In this document: positions 50,040 to 63,100 of the stretch, one piece after another | Numbering within the stretch: position 1 is the stretch's first letter | Layout of the letters: every line of letters begins with the position of its first letter | Assembly (NCBI GenBank): GCA_036365145.1 | Contig: JAEOAD010000015.1 | Span: 1,178,001-1,242,000, forward strand | Direction: 5' to 3' | Source: Orientallactaga sibirica | Lineage: Eukaryota; Chordata; Mammalia; Rodentia; Dipodidae | DNA: 64,000 nucleotides | Made by a program: the position numbers and the translations under genes | The notes under the pieces: model-generated | Told to the model about the DNA's origin: nothing | The model's database searches: none | The model's input: only the letters and a program-made list of their open reading frames with translations

Positions 50040-53000
50040 CTTAAGTAAAGATGAACACCTGCCTTATACAGTGGGGTCCTCCATTCCTTAGGTAACTGTA
50101 AACACCTGCATTGAACAGAGGGATCATCCATTCCTTAGATAATGGTAAACACCTGCTTTGAACAGAGGGACAATCTATTCCTCATGTAAAGATCAACACG
50201 TACATTGCACAGAGGAATCATCCATCCCTTAGGTACAGGTATACACCTGCATTGACCAGAGGGATTATCCATGCCTTAGGTAAATGTAAACACCTACATT
50301 GCACAGAGGGATTATCCATTATTTATGTAATGGCAAACACCGGCATTGAACAGATGGGTCTTCCATTTCTAAGATAACTGTCAACACCTGCATTGCACAG
50401 AGGGATGGTACCATTCCTTAGGTAAAGGTAAACACCTGCAGTGTATTGGAGGGATCATACATTTCTTCGGTAAAGGTAAACAACTGAATGGCACAGAGGG
50501 ATCATCCATTCCTTAGGTAACTGTAAACACCTGCATTGAACAGAGGGATCATTAATACTTAGATAACAGTAAACAACCGCTTTGACCAGAGGGCTCATTT
50601 ATTCCTTAGGTAAAGATAAACACCTGCCTTGCACAGAGGGATTATTCATTCCTTATGTAATGGTAAACACCTGCATTGAACAGAGGGATCATCTACACCT
50701 TAGGTAAAGGTCAACAACTGCATTGAACAGAAGGATCATCCATTCCCGAGGTAAAGGCAAACACCAGCATTGTACGTAGGTATTTTCCATTCCTGAGGTA
50801 ATGGCAAACATTTGCAATGCACAGAGGTATCATCTCAATCCTTACATAAAAGTAAACACCTGCATGGAAAAGAGTGATCATCCATTCCTTAGGTTAAGGT
50901 AAACACCTGCCTTGCACAAAAGGATTTTCCATTCCTTACTTAAGAGGTGAGCACATGCATTGCACAGAGAGGTCATGCATTACTTAAGTGAAGATCACAT
51001 GCATTGAATACAGAGATCATCCATTCCTTAGGTAAAGGTAAACAACTGCATTGCTCAGAGGGATCATCCATTCCTTAGGTAAAGGTCAACACTTGCCAGG
51101 CCCAGAGGGATCATCCATTACTTATGTAAACGAAAACACCTGCATTGGTCAGAGGCATCTTCAATTCCTTTGGTAATAGTAAACACTTGAAATGCACAGA
51201 GGGATCATCTATTCCTGAGGTAAATGTAAGCACCTGCAATGCACAGAGGGATCATCCTTCTTTAGGTGAAGTTAAACACCTGCGTTGAACAGAGGTATCA
51301 TCCATTCCTTAGGTAACGGTTAACACCTGCATTGAACACAGATATCATCCATTCCTTAGAAAAAGGTAATCACTTGAATTGCAGAGGAATCATCCATTCC
51401 TCAAGTAAAGGTAATCACCAGCATTGAACATAGGCTTCTTCCATTCCTTAGGTAATAGTAAACACCTGACATGCACAGAGGGATCATCCCAATCCGTACA
51501 TAGACGTAAACAAGTGCGTTGAACAAAGCGTTCATCCATTCCTTAGCTATCAGTAAAAACCTGCATTAAACAGAGGGATAATTTATTCCTTAGGTAAATG
51601 CAACACCTGTATAGCACAGGGGGATCATCCCATTCCTAAGACAAAGGTAAACACCTGCATTGCACAGATGGATCATCCATTTCTGAGGCAAAGTTAACCC
51701 CGTGCATTGCACAGAGAGATCATCCATTTCTTAGGTAACTGTAAACACCTCTATTGAACAGAGCCATCATACATTCCTTAGATAACCGTAAAGATCTGCA
51801 TGGAAGAGAGGGGTCATCTATTCCTTAGGTAAAGATCAAAACCTGCATTGCATAGAGGGATCATCCCATTCCTTAGGTAAAGGGCAACACCTGCATTGCA
51901 CAGAGGGATCATCCATTCCTTATGTAATGGTAAACATATGCATTGAACAGAGGGATCATCCAATCCTTAGATAAAGGTAAATACCTGCATTGAACAGAGG
52001 GATCATTTATTTCTTAGATAAAGATCAACACGTGCATTGCACAGAGGGGTCATCCATACCGTAGGTAAGGCTGAACACCCGCATTGCACTGGAGGATCAT
52101 CCATTCCTTAGGTGAAGGACAACACCTGAAATACACAGAGGCATACTCCATTCATTAGGTAAACATAACCACCTACATTTCACAGAGGAATCATCCTTTC
52201 CTTAGGTAAAGGTAAACACCTGCATTGAACATAGGCTTCTTCCATTCCTTAGGTAATAGTAAACACCTGCAATCCACAGAGAGATCCTCCCATTCCTTGC
52301 ATAAACTTAAATACCTGCATGGAACAGGGGGATCATCCATTCCTTAAGTAAATATAAACACCTGCTTTTCACAGAGTGATCATCCATTCCTTATGTAAAG
52401 GTGAACACCTGCATTGCATAGAGGGATCATCTATTCCTTAGGTAAACGTCAACACCTGCATGGAACAGAAGGATGATCCATTCCTTAGGTAACGGTCAAC
52501 ACCAGCATTGCACAGAGGAATCTTCCATTCATTAGGTAAAGATAAAAACGTCCATTGCACAGAGGAATCATCCTTTCCTTTGGTAAAGTTAAACACCTGC
52601 ATTGAACATATGCATCTTCCATTCCTTAGGTAATAGTAAACCCCTGCAATGCACAGAGGGATCATCCCATTCCTTAGGTAAAGGTAAACACCTGCCTTGC
52701 ACAGAGGGATCATCCATTCCTTAGGGAAAGGCGAACAACTGCATTGTACAGAGGGATCATCCATTCCTTAGGTAAAAGGTCAAAACCTGCATTGCACAGA
52801 GGTATCATCCATTCCTTAGGTAAAGGTCAACACCTGCCGGGCCAGAGGGATCATCTATTCCTGATGTAATGTTAAACACCTGTATTGCACACAGGGAACA
52901 TCCATTCCTTGGGTAAAGGTAAACACCTGCAATGAACTGAGGGATCTTCCATTCCTAAGGTAAATGTAAAAACCTGCAATGCACAGAGGGAGCATCCATT

Positions 53001-53763
53001 CCTTTGTTAAAGGTAAACTCCTGCCTTCATCAGAGGGATCTTCCATAACTAGGTAATAGTAAACACCTGGATTATACAGAAGGATTATCCATTCCTAAGG
53101 GAAAAGTCAATCACCTACATTGCACACAGGTATCATCCATTCCTTATGTAAATTCAACACCTGCCTGCCCAGATGATTATCCATTCCTTATGTAAAGGTA
53201 AACACCTGCAATGCACAGAAGGATCATCCATTCCTTAGGGAAATGTAAACACCTGAATGAACAGAGGGATCATCCATGCCTTCATTAAGGGTAAACACCT
53301 GAATGGCACAGAGGGATCATCCATTCCTTAAGTAGAAACCTGCGTTGAACAGAGGGATAATGCTTCTTTAGGTAAAGGAAAAGACCTACATGGAACAGAG
53401 GGATCATCTATGCCTTAGTTAAATATCAACACCTGCATTGAACAGAGGGATCATCCAATCCTTAGGTAAGCTGAACACCTATATTGAACAGGTGTATCAT
53501 TCATTACTTAGGTAAATGTCAACACCTGCCTATCCAAGAGGGATCATCCATTCTTTAAATAAAGGTAAACACCTGCATTGCTCACAGTAAACAACATTTC
53601 CTTTGGTAAATGTAAACACTTGCATTGAACAGAGGGATCTTCCATTCCTTAGGTAATAGTGAACACCTGCAATGCACAGAGGGATCATCCATTCCTAAAG
53701 TAAATGTAAACACCTGCAATGCTCAGAGCGATCATCCATTCCTTAGGTAAAGGTCAACACCTG

Positions 53764-54300
53764 CCTGGCCCAGAGGGATCATCCACTCCATATGTGAAGT
53801 TAAACACCTGCATTGAACACAGGCAACATCTATTACTTTGGTAAAGGTAAACACCTGCATTGAACACATGGACCATACATTGCTTAGGTAAAGGTAAACA
53901 CCTGCATTGAACAGATTGATCTTCCATTCCATAGGTAATAGTAAACACTGCAATGCACAGAGGGATCATCCATTCCTTAGGGTATAGTAAATACCTGCAA
54001 TGTACAGAGGGATCATCCATTCCTAAGACAAATGTAAACACCTTCACTGAACAGAGGGACCATATATTCCTTACATAACGGTAAACATCTGAATTGAACA
54101 GAGGGATCATCCTTTCCTTAGATAATGATAAACACCTGCATTGAACAGAATGATCTTCCATTCCTTAGGTAAAGGTCAACACCTGCCTGGCCCAGAGGGA
54201 TCATCCACTCCGTATGTGAAGTTAAACACCTGCATTGAACACAGGGAACATCTATTACTTTGGTAAAGGTGAACACCTTCACTGAACAGAGGGATCATCC
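53764..54300. repeat. Nine-monomer spaced duplication
   Basis: CCTGGCCCAGAGGGATCATC followed by CACTCCATATGTGAAG (53764), or CACTCCGTATGTGAAG (54186), recurs after 422 bp, close to nine monomers. The next two monomers match as well, including GAACACAGG and TATTACTTTGG. Similarity then fades. Confidence 0.6.
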
Positions 54301-57300
54301 ATTCCTTAGATAACGGTAAACACCTGCGTTGCACATAGGGATCATCCATTCCGTAGGTAAAGGTAAACAGTTGCAATGCACACAGTTACCATCCATTCCG
54401 TAGGTAAGGGAACACCTGCATTGATAAGAGAGATCATCCATTCCTTAAGTAAAGGTAGAAGCCCTGGTTGAACATAGGGAACATCCTTGTTTAGCTAAAC
54501 ACTTGTGTTGAACAGAATTATCATCCATTCCTTAGATAACAGTAAACACCTGCATTGCACAGAGGGATCATCCATTCCTTAGGTAAAGGTAAACTCCTGA
54601 TTTGCACAGAGTGATCATGCATTCCTTAGGATAAGTTAAACACCCGCATTGAACAGAGGGATCATCCATTCCTTAGTTAATGGTAAACACCTCTATTGAA
54701 CAGGGGAATCATCTATTTCTTAAGTAAAGATCCACACATGCATCGCACAGAGGGATCATCCATTCCTTAGGTAATTGTAAACACTATCAATGTACAAAGG
54801 GATCACCCATTCCTTGGGTACAGGTAAACACTTCCAATAAACAGACGGATCATCCCATTCGGTAGGTAAGGGTAAACACCTGCATTGCAGAGAGGGATCA
54901 TCCATTACTTAGGTAAAAATAGAACCCTACTTTGAACAGAGGGATCACCATTCTTTAGGTAAAGGTAAACAACTATTTTCAACAGAGGAATCAGTCATTC
55001 CTTAGACAACGGTAAACACCTGCATTGAACAGAGGGATCATTTCTTCTTTAGGTAAAGTTTAACACCAGATTTGCACAGAGGGATCATCACATTCCTTAG
55101 GTAAAGGTAAACACCTGAATGACACAGAGGGACAACATATTCCTTAGGTAAGGATAAACACCTATATTGAACAGAGGGATCATCTATTCCTTAGGTAAAG
55201 ATCAACACCTGCATTGCACAGAGGGATCATCCATTCCTTAGGTTAAGGTAAACACCTGCATTGAATAGAGGGATCATCCCTTCCTTAGATAACGGTAAGC
55301 ACCTGCATTGAACAGGGGAATCATTTATTCCTTAGGTAAAGATCAACACCTGCATTGCACAGAGGGATCATCCCATTCCTTAGGTAAAGGTAAACACCTG
55401 CATTGTACAGAGGGATCATACATTCCTTAGGTAAAGGTGAACACCTGCATTGCACAGAGGGATAATACATTCCTTAGGTAAAGTTAAACACCTGGTTTGC
55501 ACTGAGTGATCATCCATTCTTTAGGTTAAGGTAAACACCTGCATTGAATAGATGATCATCCCTTCCTTAGATAATAGTAAACACCTGCATTGAAGAGGGG
55601 AATCATCTATTTCTTAGGTAAAGTTCAACACCTACATTGCAAAGAGGGATCATCCATTCCTTAGGTACAGGTAAACACCTGCATTGAACAGAGGTATCTT
55701 CCATTCCATAGGTAAATTTCAACACCTGACGGGCCCAGAGGGATCATCCATAACTTATGTAAAGGTACTCACATGCATTGCACACAGGGAACATCCATTA
55801 CTTAGGTAATAGTAAACACCTGCAATGCACAGAGGGATCATCAATTCCGAAGGTAAAGGGAAACACCTACAATGAACAGAGGGATTGTCTATTCCTTAGA
55901 TAAGGGTATACACCTGCATTGCACCGGGGGATCATCCATTCCTTAAGTAAATGTAAAAATGGGCTTTGAAGAGAGGGATCATCCTTCTTTAGGTAAAGGG
56001 GGACACCTGCATTGAATAGAGGGATCATCCATTCCTTACATAAAGGTCAACACCTGCATTGCACAGAGGGATCACCCATTCCTTAAGTAAAGTTCAACAA
56101 CTGCATTGAACAGAGGGATCATCCATTCCTTAGGTAAAGGTCAACACCTGACTGGTCCAGAGGGATGGTCCATAACTTATGTAAATTTAAACACCTGCAT
56201 TGCACACAGGGAACATCCATTCCTTACGTAATATTAAACACCTGCAATGCACAGAGGGATCATCAATTGCGAAGGTTAATGTAAATACCTGCATTGCTCA
56301 GAGGGATCATCTATACCTTAGGTCAGGGTATACACCTGCTTTGCACCAGGGGATCATCCATTCCTTAAGTAAAGGTAGAAATCTGGTTTGAAGAGAGGGA
56401 TCATCCTTCTTTAGGTAAAGGTACACACCTGCGTTGAACAGAGGGATGATCCATTCCTAAGGTAACATTAAGAACCTGCATTGCACAGAGGGATCATCCA
56501 TTCCTTAGGTAATGGTAAACACCTGCAGTTATCAGATAGATCATCGATTCCTTAGATAACGGGAAACACTTGCATTGAACAGAGAGATCATCCATTCGTT
56601 AGGTAACTGTAAACACCTCCATTGAACAGAGGCATCATCCATTCCTAAGACAAAGGTAAACAACTGCATTGAACAGAAGGATCATCTATTCCTTAGGTAA
56701 AGATCAACACCTGCATTGCACAGAGGGATCATATCTTTCCTTAGGTAAAGGTAAACACCTGCATTGCACAGAGGGATCATCCATTCCTTAGGTAATTGTA
56801 AACACCTGGATTGCACAGAGGATCATCCATTACTTAGATAGAGGTAAAAACCTGAAGTGAACAGAGGGATCATCCATTCCTTAGGTAATGGAAAACACCT
56901 GCATTGCACAGAAGGATCATCCATTCCTTAGGTAAAGGTCAACCCCTGCCTGGCCCAGAGGGATCATCTATTACTGATGTAAAGGTGAAAACCTGCATTG
57001 CACACAGAGAACATCTATTCCTTTTGTAAAGGTAAACACCAGCATTGAACAGAGGGATCTTTCATTCCTTAGGTAAACACCTGCAATGCACAGAGGGAGA
57101 ATCCATTCCTAAGACAAATATAAACACGTGAAATGCACAGAGGGCAAATCCATTCCTTAGGACAAGCTAAAAACCTACATTGCACAGAGGGATCATCCAT
57201 TCTTTAGATAACTGTAAGTACCTGCATTGAACAGAGGGATCATGTATTCCTTAGGTAAAGGTAAACACCTGCATTGCACAGAGATATCATCCATTCCATA

Positions 57301-57399
57301 GATAACGGTAAACACCTGCATTGAACAGAGGGGTCATCCATTCCTTAGGTAATGGTAAACACCTGCATTGTATAGAGGGATCATCCATTCCTTAGGTTT

Positions 57400-57910
57400 A
57401 GGACAACACCTGAATTGCACAGAGGGATCATCCCTTCCTTAATTAATGATCAACACCTGCATTGAACAGAGGGATCATCCATTCCTTAGGTAATGGTAAG
57501 CACCTGCATTGAACAGAGGGATCAACCATTCCTTAGGTAAATGTAAACACCTGCCTTGCACAGAGGGATCATACATTCCTTAGGTAATGGTAAACACCTG
57601 CATTGTACAGAGGGATCATCCATTCCTTAGATAATGGTAAACACCTGCATTGTATAGAGGGATCATCCATTCCTTAGGTAATGGTAAACACCTGCATTGA
57701 ACAGAGGTATCATCCATTCCTTAGGTAATGGTAAACACCTGAATTGCACAGAGGGATCATCCCTTCCTTAATTAATGATCAACACCTGCATTGAACACAG
57801 GGATCATCCATTCCTTAGGTAATGGTAAGCACCTGCAATGAACAGAGGGATCATCCATTCCTTAGGTAAATGTAAACACCTGCCCTGCACAGAGGGATCA
57901 TCTATTCCTT
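57400..57910. repeat. Seven-monomer tandem duplication
   Basis: TAATTAATGATCAACACC occurs at 57440 and 57769, exactly 329 bp or seven monomers apart. At least three following monomers match (GGTAAGCACC, then AAATGTAAAC, then CCTTGCACAG or CCCTGCACAG). The equivalent places at 13.13, 30.99 and 44.31 kb have one copy each. Confidence 0.75.
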
Positions 57911-59650
57911 AGTAAAGGTGAACAACTTCACTGCACGGAGGGATCATACAATCCTTAGGTAAGTTGAAGAGCTGCCTTGAACAGATGTGTCATTCATTCC
58001 ATTCATGACTGTCCGAGAGGGATCATCCCTTCCTTATGTAAATGTAAACAACTGCATTTCACACAGGAAACACGAGTTCCTTTGGTAAAGGTAAACACCT
58101 GCATTGAACTGACGAATCATCCATTCCTTAATTAAAGGTAAACACCTGCATTTAACAGAGGGGTCTTCCATTCCATAGGTAACAGTAAACACCTGCAATG
58201 CACAGAAGGATCATCGATTCCATAGATAATGGTAAACACCTGCCCTGCACAGAGGGATCATCCATTCATTAGGTAAAGGTAATCACTTGCATTGAACAGA
58301 GGTGTCATATATTCCATAGGTAAAGGTCAACATATTCATTGCACAGGGGGATCATCCATTCCTTAGGTAAATGTCAAAACCTGCATTGCACAGGGTGATC
58401 ATCCATTGCTTAGGTATAAGACAACACCTACATTGCACAGAGGGATCATCCATTCCTTAAGTAAAGATCAACACCTGCATTGAACAGAGGGATCATCCAT
58501 TCCTTAGGTAATGGTAAACACCTGCAATGCACAAGGGATCATCTATTCCTAAGACAAATATAAATACCTGCAATGCACAGAGGGATCATCCATTCCTTAG
58601 GTAATGGGAAACACCTGCATTAAACAGAGGGATCATACATTCCTTAGTTTAAGGTAAACACCTGCATTGAACAGAGAGATCTTCCATTCCATAGGTAATA
58701 GTAAACACCTGCATTGCACAGAGGATCATCCATTACTTACATAAACCAAACAGCTGCATTGAACACAGGGATCATCCATGCCTTAGGTAATGGTCAACAC
58801 CTGCATTGCACAGAGGGATCATCCATTCCTCATGTAAATGTAACAAGCTGCATTGCACACAGAGAATATCCATTCCTTTTGTAAAGGTAAACACAAGCAT
58901 TGACCAGAGGGATCTATCATTCCTTAGGTAATAGTAAACAATTGCAATGCACAAGGGATCATCCATTCCTAAGACAAATATAAATACCTGCAATGCACAG
59001 AGGGATCATCTATACCTTAGGTCAAGCTAAAACCCTGCATTGCACAGAGGGATCATCCATTCCTTAGGCAATGGAAACACCTGCATTGAACAGAGGGATC
59101 ATCCACTCCTTAGATAATGGTAAACACCTGCCTTTAAGAGAGGGATCACGTATTCCTTAGGTAAAGATCAACACCTGCATTGCACAGAGGGATCATTGAT
59201 TCCTTAAGTAAAGTTCAACATCTGCATTGAACAGAAGGTCATCCATTCCTTATGTAAAGGACAACACCTGCATTTCACAGAGGGATCTTCCATTCATTAG
59301 GTAAAGAAAAACACCTCCATTGCACTGATGAATCATACTTTCCTTATGTAAAGGTAAACACCAGCAATGAACATAGGCATCTTCCATTCCTTAGGTAATA
59401 ATAGACACCTGCAATGCACGGAGGGATCATCACATTCCTTACATAAACGTAAACACCTGCAATGAACAGAGGGATCATCCATTCCTTAGGGAAAGGTAAA
59501 CACCTGAGTTGCACAGACGGATCATCCATTCCTTACCTAAAGGTCAACACCTGCATTTTACAGAGCGATCATGCATTCCGTAGGTAAAGGTAAAGAACTG
59601 CATTGCACAGAAGGTTCATAAATTCCTTAGGTAAAGGTCAACACCTGCCT

Positions 59651-59930
59651 GGCCAAGAAGGATCATCGATTCCTTAAGTGAAGGCAATACCTGCATTTCA
59701 CACAGGGAAGATCCATTCCTTAGGTAAAGGTAAATAATTGCATTGCACAGAGAGTTCATAAATTCCTTAGGTAAAGGTCAACACCTGCCTTACCAAGAAG
59801 GATCATCGATTCCTTAAGTAAAGGCAATACCTGCATTTCACACAGGGAAGATCCATTCCTTTGGTACAGGTAAAAACCTGAATTGAACAGAGGGATCTTC
59901 CATTCTTTAAGTTAAAGGAAACACCTGGAA
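59651..59930. repeat. Three-monomer tandem duplication in copy Z
   Basis: GGCCAAGAAGGATCATCG at 59651 and TACCAAGAAGGATCATCG at 59791, 140 bp apart, in the same context as in copies X and Y. Confidence 0.72.
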
Positions 59931-60123
59931 TGCACAGAGGGATCATCCATTCCTTACGTAATGGTTAATACCTGCATTTCACATGATCATCCATTCTTTA
60001 AGTCAAGGTAGAAACCTGCGTTGAATAGAGGGATCATCCTTCTTCAGGTGAAGGTAAATACCTGCGTTGAACAGAGGTATCACCCATTCCTCAGGCAATG
60101 GTAAACACCTGCATTTAACAGAG

Positions 60124-60159
60124 GGATCATATGTTCCTTAGGGATCATATGTTCCTGAG
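60124..60159 (+). repeat. 18-bp direct repeat inside one monomer (site 4)
   Basis: GGATCATATGTTCCTTAG at 60124-60141 followed by its near copy at 60142-60159, in the same context as at 10523 and 32891. Confidence 0.85.
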
Positions 60160-63100
60160 GGATCAACACCTGCATTGCACACTGCGATCATCCCATTCAT
60201 TAGGTAAAGGTAAACACTTCCATTGCACAGAGGGATCACCCATTCCTCAGCTAAATATAAACACCAGCATTGAACATAGGCATCTTCCATTCCTTAGGTA
60301 ATAGTAAACACCTGCAGTGAGCAGAGGGTCATCCCACTCCTTTCATGAACGTAAAATACTGCATTGAACAAAGGGATCATCCATTCCTTAGATAATGGTA
60401 AACACCTGGATTGAACAGATCACCTATTCCTTAGGTAAAGATCCACACCTACATTGCACAGTGGGATCATCCCATTACTTATGTAAAGCTAAACACATGC
60501 ATTGCACAGAGGGATCATCAATTCCTTAGGTAAGGGTAAACACCTGTATTGCAGAGAGGGATCATCCATTCCTTAGGTAACTGTAAACACCTACATTGAA
60601 CAGAGGGATTATACATTCCTTAGATAACGGTAGACACCTGCATTGAACAGAGGGATCACCTGTTCCTTAGGTAAAGAACAGCCCCTGCATTGAACAGAGG
60701 GATTATCCCATCCCTTAGAAAAAGACAAACACCTGCATTGCACACAGGGATCATCCATTCCATAGGTCATGGTAAACACCTGCATTGAACAGAGTAATCT
60801 TCCAATCCTTAGATAAAGGTAAACACCTGCATTGAACCAAGGGATCATCTATTCCTTAGGTAAAGATCAACACCTGCAATTCACAGAGGGACCATCATTT
60901 CCTTAGGTAAAGTTAAACACCAGCATTGAACATAGTCATCTTTCATTCTTTAGGTAATAGTAAACACCTGCAATGCACAGAGGAATCATCCCTTTCCTTA
61001 TACAAACGTAAACACCTGCATTGAACTGAAGGATCCTCCATTCCATAGATAAAGACAAACACCTGCCTTGCACAGAGGGATCATCCATTCCATAGGTATA
61101 GGTCAACACCTGCATTACAAAGAGTTATCATCCATTACTTAAGTAAAGATCAACACCTGCATTGAGCAGAGGGATCATCCTTTCCTTAGGTAAAGGTCAT
61201 CACCTGACTGGCCCAGAGGGATCATCCATACCTTATGTAAATATAAACACCTGCAATGCACAGAGGGATCATCAACCCCAAAGGTAAATGTAAACACCTA
61301 CCATGCACAGAGGGATCGTCTATTCCTTAGGTAAGGGTATACACCTGCATTGCATCTGGGGATCATCCATTCCTTAAGTAAAGGAAGAAACGTTGTTGGA
61401 AGAGAGGGACCATCCTTCTTTAGGTAAAGGTAGACACCTGAGTTGAACACAGGGGTCATCCATTCCTTACATAAAGTTACTCACCTGCATTGAACAGAGG
61501 GACCATCAATTCCATAGGTAATGGTAAATACCTGGATTGCACAGAGGGATCATCTATTCTTTAGATAACGTTAAACACCTTCATTGAACATAGGAATCAT
61601 CCATTCTTTAGGTAATGGTGAACACCTATATTGCACAGACGCATCATCCATTCCTTAGGTAAAGGTCAACACCTGCATTGCACATAGAGAACTTCCATTA
61701 CATTTGTAAAGGTAAACATCTGCATTGAACAGAAGGATCTTTCATTCCGTAGGTAATAGTAAACACCTCCAATGCACAGAGGGATCATCCATTCCTAAGA
61801 CAAATATAAACACCTGCATTGCACAGAGGGATCTTCCTTCCTTAGGTAATAGTGAACACCTGCAATGCACTGAATGACCATCCATTCCTTAGATAAAGGT
61901 AATCACCTGCAATGCACAGAGTGGTCATCCTTTCCTTAGGTAAAGGTAGAAACCTGCGTTGGACAGAGGGATCATTGTTTTTGGCAAAGGTGAACACCTG
62001 CGTTGAACAGAGATATCATCCACTCCTTAAGTAAAGGTAAATACCTGCATTGAACAGAGGTATCATCCATTCCTTAGATAACGGTAAACAACTGCGTTGC
62101 ACATAGGGATCATCCATTCCGTAGGTAAAGATCAATACCTGCATTGCACAGAGGGATCACCCATTCCTTAAGTAAAGTTCAACAACTGCATTGAACAGAG
62201 GGATCATCCATTCCTTAGGTAAAGGTCAACACCTGACTGTTCCAGAGGGATCGTCCATAATTTGGAAATTTAAACACCTGCATTGCACACAGGGAACATC
62301 CATTCCTTACGTAATATTAAACACCTGCAATGCACAGAGGGATCATCAATTGCGAAGGTAAACGTAAATACCTGCATTGCACAGAGGGATCATCTATACC
62401 TTAGGTCAGGGTATACACCTGCTTTGCACCAGGGGAACATCCATTCCTTAAGTAAAGGTAGAAATCTGGTTTGAAGAGAGGGATCATCCTTCTTTAGGTA
62501 AAGGTACACACCTGCTTTGAACAGAGGGATCATCCATTGCTTAGGTAAAATTAAGAACCTGCATTGCACAGAGGGATCATCCATTCCTTATGTAATGGTA
62601 AACACCTGCAGTTATCAGATAGATCATCCATTCCTTACATAACTGGAAACACCTGCATTGAACAGAGGGATCATCCATTCGTTAGGTAACTGTAAACACC
62701 TCCATTGAACAGAGTCATCATCCATTCCTATGTCAAAGGTAAACAACTGCATTGAACAGAAGGATCATCTATTCCTTAGGTAAAGATCAACACCTGCATT
62801 GCACAGAGGGATAATATCTTTCCTTGGTAAAGGTAAACACCTGAATTGCACAGAGGTATCATCCATTCCTTAGGTAATGGTAAACACCTGGATTGCACAG
62901 AGGATCATCCATTACTTAGATAGAGGTAAACCTGAATTGAATAGAGGGATTATCCATTCCTTAGGTAATGGACAAAACCTGCATTGCACAGAAGGATCAT
63001 CCATTCCTTAGGTAAAGGTCAACACCTGCATTGCACAGAGGGATCATCCATTCCTTAGGTATAGGACAACACCTACATTGCACAGAGGGATCATGCATTC

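Larger units (their letters stand above)
40773..53584. repeat. Large higher-order unit, copy Y
   Basis: The markers follow the order of copy X: CAGTAAACAACATTTCC (40773), TAATTAATGA (44305), GAACAGATGTGTCATT (~44516), CCTTGAAGAGAGGGATCACG (45682), SINE (49792), GGATGATCC (~52468), then the first marker at 53585. It includes a stretch at 41.9-43.0 kb (GTATAGGACAA, ACGTTGTTGG) that copy X lacks, and it lacks the doubled ATATGTTCCT monomer and what follows it. Copies X and Y therefore differ by internal gains and losses of one to several kb. Confidence 0.75.

Noticed and set aside
53754..54161. The longest frame in the window, 135 codons on the minus strand
   Set aside because: It is about three turns of the 141-bp cycle in which variants happen to remove the consensus stops. 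Length alone is not evidence of coding in a stop-poor repeat.
626..62584. Many open reading frames of 60-135 codons on both strands
   Set aside because: All lie within the satellite and show the 47-residue periodicity expected of a 47-bp repeat read through three phases. None has a recognisable domain or a coherent gene structure.
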